A DNA stretch of 11,449 nucleotides from an uncultured bacterium (GTDB lineage: Bacteria; Patescibacteriota; Gracilibacteria; UBA4473): NCBI GenBank assembly GCA_947311285.1, contig CAMZKS010000111.1, forward strand, positions 1 to 11,449. Reading direction: 5' to 3'. Numbering within the stretch: the stretch's first letter is position 1; every line of letters begins with the position of its first letter. The translations under genes were made by a program, and so were the position numbers. The notes beneath the pieces are model-generated. The model did no database searches. It was not told where the DNA came from and saw only the letters and a list, made by a program, of their open reading frames with translations. Below, one piece after another: positions 6,114 through 11,449 of this stretch.

Positions 6114-7529
6114 ATGGAGTCTTCGAAGATTGGTTTAATTGGCTTGGCGGTAATGGGACAAAATCTAGCGCGCAATATTGCGAGTCAAAATTTTAAAGTC
6201 TCAGTTTATAACCGAACCACAGAAACCATGACAAGCTTTATAGAAGCTCATGGTTCGGATAACTTAGTTGGGCAGGCGGACTTAAAAGAATTTGTAGAAT
6301 CATTAGAAAGCCCAAGAAAAATAATCGTCATGGTAAAGGCTGGTAGGCCTGTTGATTTAGTAATATCTAGCTTGTTGCCACTTTTAGATAAAGGGGATAC
6401 TATCATTGATTGTGGAAACTCTCACTTTCCTGACACAATTAGGCGTGAGAAAGAATTGTCCGAACAATCTATTCACTTTATTGGTTGTGGCGTATCGGGA
6501 GGAGAGGAAGGGGCACTTAAAGGGCCAAGCTTAATGCCGGGTGGTAATAAAAAAGTTTGGTCAGAGCTAGAACCTATTTTTACGGCCATTGCTGCGAAAG
6601 ATTTTTCTGACAAACCGTGTGTTACTTATTTAGGTAATGATGGCGCTGGTCACTATGTTAAAATGGTGCACAACGGTATTGAGTATGCGGTAATGCAAAT
6701 GATGGCAGAGGCTTATGATGTACTTTCTAAAAGCTTTGGTTTAACGGCGCCTCAAATTGCAGATATTTTTGAAAAATACAATGAAGGTAAACTACAGTCG
6801 TTTTTATTTGAAATTGCCGTACCGATTTTACGACAAAAAGATGATTTAGCCGAAGGCTATTTGCTAGATAAAATTTTAGACAAAGCGGGGCAAAAGGGAA
6901 CGGGGCGTTGGACGGCGATTGAGGGTATGGAAAGAGGCGTGGATATATCAACGATTGTTCAGGCGGTAAATGCACGGATTGTTTCGAGTCGTAAAGATTT
7001 TAGAACGGAGTTGGCGACCAAGTACGATAACCCAAGTGTAGGAAAACAGTTACCGACAGAAGCGTTAGAAGAAATTATAAAAGAGCTAGAATCCGCACTA
7101 TATGCGGGAATGTTACTGTCTTATGCACAAGGATTTGATTTGTTGCGCGCAGCCGCAGAAGAAATGAAATGGGATCTAAATTACGCAGAAATTGCGCGTA
7201 TTTGGGAAGGTGGTTGCATTATTCGAGCGCAAATTTTAAACACACTACATGCCGCATTTGAAAAATCGAACAACGCACCATTGTGGACGATTGAAGACAT
7301 TGTCGCAGACTTGCAGGAGTCATGGGGGAGTTTACGGACAGTAACAATACTAGGCGCTCAGTCCGGCGCTCCGATGCCAAGTTTAAGCGCGGCTTTATCG
7401 AGCTTCGAAGGAATGTCCTCGGCGCGTACATCTGCTAATTTTATTCAAGGTTTGCGAGATAGTTTTGGCGCTCATACTTATAAACGAACGGACAGAGAAG
7501 GAACTTTCCATACAGAGTGGGGTAATTAA
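6114..7529 (+). CDS. gnd: 6-phosphogluconate dehydrogenase (NADP+, decarboxylating)
   Basis: 471 aa, the usual length of the long form. It oxidises and decarboxylates 6-phosphogluconate to ribulose 5-phosphate with formation of NADPH, the last step of the oxidative pentose phosphate branch, in the cytosol as a dimer. The N-terminal Rossmann domain shows GLAVMGQNL (residues 10-18) and NRT (33-35), where Arg/Thr after the second strand suit NADP+. The substrate region has GGEEGALKGPSLMPGG (129-144), and the catalytic Lys183 and Glu190 lie in YVKMVHNGIEY. The all-helical C-terminal domain has DKAGQKGTGRWT, IWEGGCIIRA and the closing tail RTDREGTFHTEW. The gene is first in a tight operon: zwf starts 9 nt after its stop. 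The start gives the standard N-terminus; no Shine-Dalgarno is present. Confidence 0.97.
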   Translation: MESSKIGLIGLAVMGQNLARNIASQNFKVSVYNRTTETMTSFIEAHGSDNLVGQADLKEFVESLESPRKIIVMVKAGRPVDLVISSLLPLLDKGDTIIDCGNSHFPDTIRREKELSEQSIHFIGCGVSGGEEGALKGPSLMPGGNKKVWSELEPIFTAIAAKDFSDKPCVTYLGNDGAGHYVKMVHNGIEYAVMQMMAEAYDVLSKSFGLTAPQIADIFEKYNEGKLQSFLFEIAVPILRQKDDLAEGYLLDKILDKAGQKGTGRWTAIEGMERGVDISTIVQAVNARIVSSRKDFRTELATKYDNPSVGKQLPTEALEEIIKELESALYAGMLLSYAQGFDLLRAAAEEMKWDLNYAEIARIWEGGCIIRAQILNTLHAAFEKSNNAPLWTIEDIVADLQESWGSLRTVTILGAQSGAPMPSLSAALSSFEGMSSARTSANFIQGLRDSFGAHTYKRTDREGTFHTEWGN

Positions 7530-7538
7530 AAACAAATT

Positions 7539-8987
7539 ATGACTACCGATTTAAACACAATTTTTCGTATTAAAGATCCTCTTATTTTTACTATTTACGG
7601 GGCGTCTGGTGATTTGGCAAAACTGAAGATTTTTCCGGCTTTGTTTGCTTTAGCTGCGCAAAACCGTTTTCCAGAAAATCTAGCAATTGTGGGCTATGCT
7701 CGAAGTCAAAAAACGCACGAAGAGTTTCGAGCTGATTTTTCGAAATAAGTAAGAGATAATTATAAAAGTAATTGGGGTGAGTATCAGGATACAGTCTTAG
7801 AAAAACTACTGCTTAAAGTGCATTATGTTTCTGGGCAGTATGATGGGTTTAATGATTTTAAAAATTTAAAAACCTTTTTAGAGGAACTGTTTACCGGTAA
7901 AAAATTGCCACGGCACATTATGTATTTTTCAGTACCCCCGTTTGTGGTTAAACCTATTTTAACGCAAGTGGCAGAAGTTTTTGAGCCGAAAGAAAATGAT
8001 GTACGTTTAGTGTTGGAAAAACCGTTTGGAAGCGATGAATGCTCAGCTCGAAGCTTATTTAATTTTATCACGGACCATTATACCGAAGATCAAATATACT
8101 TACTCGATCATTATTTGGGAAAAAAAGCGGTACGAAGTTTGATTCCACTACGGCATATGAATCGCATTTTAAATTCAATGCTTAAGGGGCAAGAGATTGC
8201 GAATATTCAAATCTCGGCGATTGAACCAATGGGAGTAGGGGAACGAATAGGCTACTTTGACGAAGTTGGCACCATTAAAGATGTTGTGCAATCGCATTTG
8301 TTGCAAGTGTTAGCTATGTTGACGATGTCGATCCCGATTGATGATGAGGCAGAGCGTGTGCAAGAAGAACGAACAGCTATTTTAAATGCACTTAATTTTA
8401 GATCGGATAAAAATCATTTAAGTTTAGGCCAATATGCTGAATATAGGAGCGAACACGATAAAGTTAAAAACTCTAACACGGAAACCTTTGCGGCGCTACG
8501 TATGAGTATCAACCGCGAAAGCTGGCATGATGTGCCAATTTTTATGCGGACGGGGAAAAAATTACATGCTAAGCACACGTACTTGGTGGTAGAGCTTAAA
8601 AAATTTAGCTTTCAAACCGACACCCAAGAACCCAATAGGGTTATCATTGAATTTTATCCACACGAAACAATTCAAATTAGATTATTAGATGAAGATGGTT
8701 CGACCCTCAGACAAGGTGAAATCGCAGCGAGTGAATCTATTGCTTGTCATGGAGATTATTGTTTACCAGAGCATGGTTTATTACTGCTGGATGTCGTGCG
8801 CGGTGAAAAACGTTACTTCTTAGGCATGAGTGAAATTACGGCCTCTTGGCATATTATTGATCAAGTAATGGCTTTCATGAAAGCTAAAAAATTAAAACCA
8901 GAAATTTATAAAGCAAAAACGAAAGGGCCAAAGGGTCAACATAACTTGATGAAAGGTACAGATTTTAAATGGTACGAACCCCAATAA
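7539..8987 (+). CDS. zwf: Glucose-6-phosphate 1-dehydrogenase, interrupted by an in-frame TAA at codon 70
   Basis: Zwf oxidises glucose 6-phosphate to 6-phosphoglucono-lactone with NADP+, the entry step of the oxidative pentose phosphate pathway. Read through the stop, the frame codes for 482 aa, near the family's usual 480-490. Landmarks: the dinucleotide motif GASGDLAK near the N-terminus, EKPFG, the active-site DHYLGK (Asp190-Lys195, with the catalytic His pair being His191 and a downstream His), IGYFDEVGTIKDVVQSHLLQ and RTGK (337-340). A TAA at 7746-7748 splits the gene into a 69-codon piece with the nucleotide motif and a 3' part with the active site, in the same frame. The sequence between (VRDNYKSNWGEYQ) looks like normal Zwf sequence, so one base change accounts for the break. 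If the stop is real, the cell would lack a working Zwf unless it is read through. It lies 9 nt after gnd and 2 nt before pgl. Confidence 0.92.
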
Positions 8988-8989
8988 AC

Positions 8990-9625
8990 ATGGCAGAAAT
9001 TAAAACGTTTACGGATGAGGATGCATTTTGGACAACGATAGAGAGTGTCTCTAGTTGGCCGGACCGTTTGGTGATGAGTGGTGGTAGTGCCGCTAATTTT
9101 TTAGATCAAGTATTTGTGCCTGACACTACACATATTTTTTTGGCAGATGAGCGTTATGTGAATTCTGCGCATCCAGATTCAAATGCAAAATTAATTCGTA
9201 GAAAGTTTAAAGAAAAAAACTTTGTAGATCGACTGGCTTTTTATAAACAAGGATTAACGCCTGAAGAATGTGCTGAACGGTATGAAGAAATATTGAAAAC
9301 GGATAATGAATATTTGTTTGATTTAGTGGTTTTAGGGGTTGGCCCCGATGGTCATACCGCTTCTTTATTTCCAAACTCAGCAGCTTTAAATTCAAAAAAC
9401 TTAACGGTTGCCGTACAGGCACCGAAAGAATTTGCCGTTAAAGATCGTTTAAGTTTAACTTTTAACGCCCTTAAAAGTGCGAAGACCGTGTTGGTTCTAT
9501 TGCAAGGCATCAGCAAGAAAGAGATCTTTAAAATTATTACTAACCCAGAAACAGATAAGCATGAATTTCCAGCTCGGGAATTATTAGATTGGGATAACAC
9601 CCATATTTATTGGCTTAACGTGTAA
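8990..9625 (+). CDS. pgl: 6-phosphogluconolactonase (DevB/Pgl type)
   Basis: 211 aa from the ATG at 8990. An upstream in-frame ATG at 8969 would give 218 aa and a 19-nt overlap with zwf, but the start 2 nt after the zwf stop gives the usual N-terminus MAEIKTF. Pgl hydrolyses the lactone made by Zwf to 6-phosphogluconate, the substrate of Gnd. Motifs of the family: SGGS (30-33, in place of SGGST), LADERYV with DER at 53-55, SNAKLIRRKF, and the strongly conserved GVGPDGHTASLFP (116-128), then RLSLTF. At 211 aa it is a little shorter than the common 220-240 aa, mainly by a compact N-terminus. It is in the middle of the operon and overlaps the following gene by one base. Confidence 0.93.
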   Translation: MAEIKTFTDEDAFWTTIESVSSWPDRLVMSGGSAANFLDQVFVPDTTHIFLADERYVNSAHPDSNAKLIRRKFKEKNFVDRLAFYKQGLTPEECAERYEEILKTDNEYLFDLVVLGVGPDGHTASLFPNSAALNSKNLTVAVQAPKEFAVKDRLSLTFNALKSAKTVLVLLQGISKKEIFKIITNPETDKHEFPARELLDWDNTHIYWLNV

Positions 9626-10359
9626 TGGAATACACTATAAAGCGTAGCTTGAGAGCTAAGAAAATGCGCCTAACTTTAAAACCTGATGGAGAATTGATTT
9701 TAGTGTTACCCAAATTTGTGCCAGAATTTGTGGGTAAGATTTTTGTTCAGTCTAATTTGAGTTGGATAAAAAATAAACGATTAAAATTAGCTCCAGTGAT
9801 TTCTAGTTATTTGAATACAGAAATTAAAACAGGGACATCTATAACTCTTTTTGATCAATTTTATTATTCAGTTAGAATTAGCTCAACACCTTCAATACGT
9901 GGCCGTTTTGAGCAGGTTGGTGAGGAGCTGGTTTTATACCTGAGACCGGTTGCTGAAAAATCGTTAAAAATTGGAGATAGCTTTCATAGAGAGCAAGTTA
10001 GAATAAAGTATTTAATTGAAAAATTTTACCGTGAACAAGCCCGAGCGTATTTAACAGAACGGGTTGATTACTGGACCAATAAAATGGGGTTAGACTACAA
10101 TGTGATTCGAATTAAAAACACAACGTCACGATGGGGAAGTTGTTCTACGAAGAAGAATCTTAACTTTAACTGGCGTATTATAATGGCGCCAAAGGCGGTG
10201 ATTAATTACCTAGTTATTCATGAAGTGTGTCATTTAAAACAAATGAATCATTCGTCTAAATTCTGGGCACTGGTAGCAGAGTATGATCCGAAATTTAAAG
10301 ATCATAAAAAATGGTTGCATGATAATCAGCAAAAATTGTTAAGTTTTTTACAGTCCTAG
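9625..10359 (+). CDS. YgjP-like (DUF45) predicted zinc metallopeptidase
   Basis: 244 aa, soluble. The C-terminal half has the YgjP/DUF45 signature: SRWGSCS (168-174), then the zinc motif HEVCH (His199, Glu200, His203) followed by LKQMNHSSKFW, where His209 is the likely third ligand, and a final WLHDNQQ. The N-terminal half (residues 1-110) is the beta-rich region typical of the family, beginning IKRSLRAKKMRLTLKPDG. The HExxH is complete, so metal binding and hydrolase activity are plausible, but the family's substrate is not established; relatives are sometimes associated with restriction-modification loci, and none is visible here. The start overlaps the pgl stop in TAATG, so translation is probably coupled to pgl. 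Its place at the end of a pentose phosphate operon may be only transcriptional convenience. Confidence 0.88.
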   Translation: MEYTIKRSLRAKKMRLTLKPDGELILVLPKFVPEFVGKIFVQSNLSWIKNKRLKLAPVISSYLNTEIKTGTSITLFDQFYYSVRISSTPSIRGRFEQVGEELVLYLRPVAEKSLKIGDSFHREQVRIKYLIEKFYREQARAYLTERVDYWTNKMGLDYNVIRIKNTTSRWGSCSTKKNLNFNWRIIMAPKAVINYLVIHEVCHLKQMNHSSKFWALVAEYDPKFKDHKKWLHDNQQKLLSFLQS

Positions 10360-10373
10360 AATTTATAGATGTT

Positions 10374-10404
10374 TTGGTGCCTAATAATTTTAATCTGCTT
10401 AAAT
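10374..10404 (+). promoter_or_regulatory. Possible promoter of the M3 oligopeptidase gene
   Basis: TTGGTG at 10374-10379 and TTAAAT at 10399-10404, with a long 19-nt spacer but an extended -10 TGC directly before it, as in two other promoters here. The start near 10411 leaves a leader of about 28 nt. An imperfect palindrome overlaps the -10. Confidence 0.4.
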
Positions 10405-10413
10405 TTTAAGTAG
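10395..10413. repeat. Imperfect palindrome over the predicted -10 of the M3 gene
   Basis: CTGCTTAAATTTTAAGTAG is an inverted repeat of 9+9 bases around one central T, perfect except for one G-T pair. It covers the candidate -10 and transcription start. It could be an operator or a small hairpin; with such AT-rich arms chance is also possible. Confidence 0.4.
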
Positions 10414-10438
10414 AGTTCTAGAAAAAATAATCTCTACC

Positions 10439-11449
10439 ATGACGCTTCTAAAAAGACCGGTTCGAAATTTTATACCAGAAGATTTTTCTGTAACTACTTG
10501 GGAAAAAGTAAAACCATACTTTGAAATCTTAATTGAACGCGAACTAAATTCACTTCCAGATTTAGAAAAACTTCTAAAAGATAGATCAGAACTTGAAGCT
10601 ATTTTAGAAGAGGATTTTGCTTGGCGGTACATCAAAATGAACTGTCACACAGAAGACTGGAAACTAAGGCAGCGTTTTACTGATTTTGTAGAACAGATCC
10701 AGCCTGAGCTATCTGTCTGGGGTGACAAGTTGAATAATAAAATTGTTCAATCAAATGAGTTTTCGGAATTACCGAATAATCCATACCTGACGTATAAAAG
10801 AAATTTAGAAATGTCAGTTAAAATTTTTAGAGAAAAAAATGTGCCTATTTACACAGAGCTTGAAAAATTATCACAACAGTTCGGCCAAATTAATGGGGCT
10901 ATGTCTATTAAATTTAAAGAGGAAGAGTTGACTATGCAAGCGGCGGGTCAAAAGTTAGAGTTACAAAATCGTGAAGAACGAGAAACGGTCTATAAACTTA
11001 TGCTTTATAGGCGTTTAGAAGATAAAGATAAGTTAGACGACATTATGGATCAGTTAATTAGAAAAAGACATGAACTGGCTTTAAACGCGGGCTTTGATAA
11101 TTTTAGAGATTATCAGTTTGCTGCTATGGGGCGATTTGATTACACACCAGATGATTGTAAATCATGGCACAAAGCCATTGCGAAACACATTGTGCCGCTG
11201 GTTAAAAGTATTCATCAACGCCGTGCTGATAATTTGAAATTAAAAACACTGAGACCATGGGATCTTTCAGTGGAGCCCACGGGGGCCCCAGCGTTGAAAC
11301 CTTTTAATGATGGGAAAGATTTACTGATTAAAACTAAAAAAGCGTTCGCGTGCTTAGATCCCGCTTTTGGGCAGTATTTAGAAACGATGGAAGCCTTGGG
11401 GCATTTTGACTTAGAGAGTCGTAAGAACAAAGCCCCAGGTGGGTTTAAC
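10439..11449 (+). CDS. Oligoendopeptidase F-type M3B metallopeptidase, 3'-partial
   Basis: 337 codons are present and the frame is open at the window edge, so the gene continues downstream. Family M3B enzymes are cytosolic zinc peptidases that cut short peptides. The N-terminal helical region is seen (RNFIPEDFSVTTWEKVKPYF, then charged helices). The PepF-type core blocks are clear: NAGFDNFRDYQFAAMGRFDY, TPDDCKSWHKAIAKHIVPL, LRPWDL and SRKNKAPGGFN at the very end, which in the family stands some 40-60 residues before the HExxH zinc site. That catalytic motif lies beyond the window and cannot be checked here. The ATG at 10439 gives the usual start just before the RNFIP motif and lies 79 nt after the ygjP stop, with a weak promoter of its own between them. 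No Shine-Dalgarno is seen. Confidence 0.9.
   Translation, partial: MTLLKRPVRNFIPEDFSVTTWEKVKPYFEILIERELNSLPDLEKLLKDRSELEAILEEDFAWRYIKMNCHTEDWKLRQRFTDFVEQIQPELSVWGDKLNNKIVQSNEFSELPNNPYLTYKRNLEMSVKIFREKNVPIYTELEKLSQQFGQINGAMSIKFKEEELTMQAAGQKLELQNREERETVYKLMLYRRLEDKDKLDDIMDQLIRKRHELALNAGFDNFRDYQFAAMGRFDYTPDDCKSWHKAIAKHIVPLVKSIHQRRADNLKLKTLRPWDLSVEPTGAPALKPFNDGKDLLIKTKKAFACLDPAFGQYLETMEALGHFDLESRKNKAPGGFN

Noticed and set aside
7746..7748. Alternative genetic code with TAA as a sense codon
   Set aside because: TAA ends gnd, pgl, the lipoprotein and zwf at the expected C-termini, and no other gene has an internal TAA. An isolated point change is the better explanation.

Overview
The window reads as ordinary chromosomal DNA from a small-genome, AT-rich bacterium. 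My best guess at lineage is Patescibacteria/CPR, of the Magasanikbacteria/Paceibacteria kind, with moderate confidence. The grounds are the mix of genes (rpsO-pnp, a YgjP-like HExxH protein, an M3 oligopeptidase, a LOG-family protein), recognisable sigma70-type promoters, which argue against Bacteroidota, and the absence of any Shine-Dalgarno sequence before the starts. TAA, TAG and TGA all appear as terminal stops and no gene has an internal TGA, so the UGA-to-glycine code of Gracilibacteria/Absconditabacteria is not in use.

Layout. 1-585: 3' part of an unrecognised gene that enters from upstream. 592-1986: a strong promoter drives a LOG-family nucleotide hydrolase and a small trypsin-like lipoprotein. 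2005-4689: rpsO (ribosomal protein S15), a terminator, a structured intergenic region, then pnp (PNPase) and a bidirectional terminator. pnp carries a frameshift between its KH and S1 domains. 4704-6032: a DtxR-type metalloregulator and an FTR1 iron permease are divergently transcribed around a perfect 18-bp palindrome that looks like the metal-repressor operator. 6063-10359: a compact operon gnd-zwf-pgl-ygjP encodes the whole oxidative pentose phosphate branch plus a YgjP-type metalloprotein. zwf has a single in-frame TAA at codon 70. 10439 to the end: the N-terminal 337 codons of an M3B oligoendopeptidase F, cut by the window edge.

How the genes work together. Zwf, Pgl and Gnd carry glucose-6-phosphate to ribulose-5-phosphate with production of two NADPH. 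The regulator/FTR1 pair forms a self-contained iron-uptake module. S15 and PNPase form the widespread translation/RNA-turnover pair.

I see no CRISPR array, mobile element, tRNA or rRNA. I did not find a clearly new system. The points most worth checking are the two interrupted core genes (error, decay or recoding), the structured rpsO-pnp spacer, the palindromic operator and the uniform absence of Shine-Dalgarno sites. No stretch over 300 bases is without a gene.
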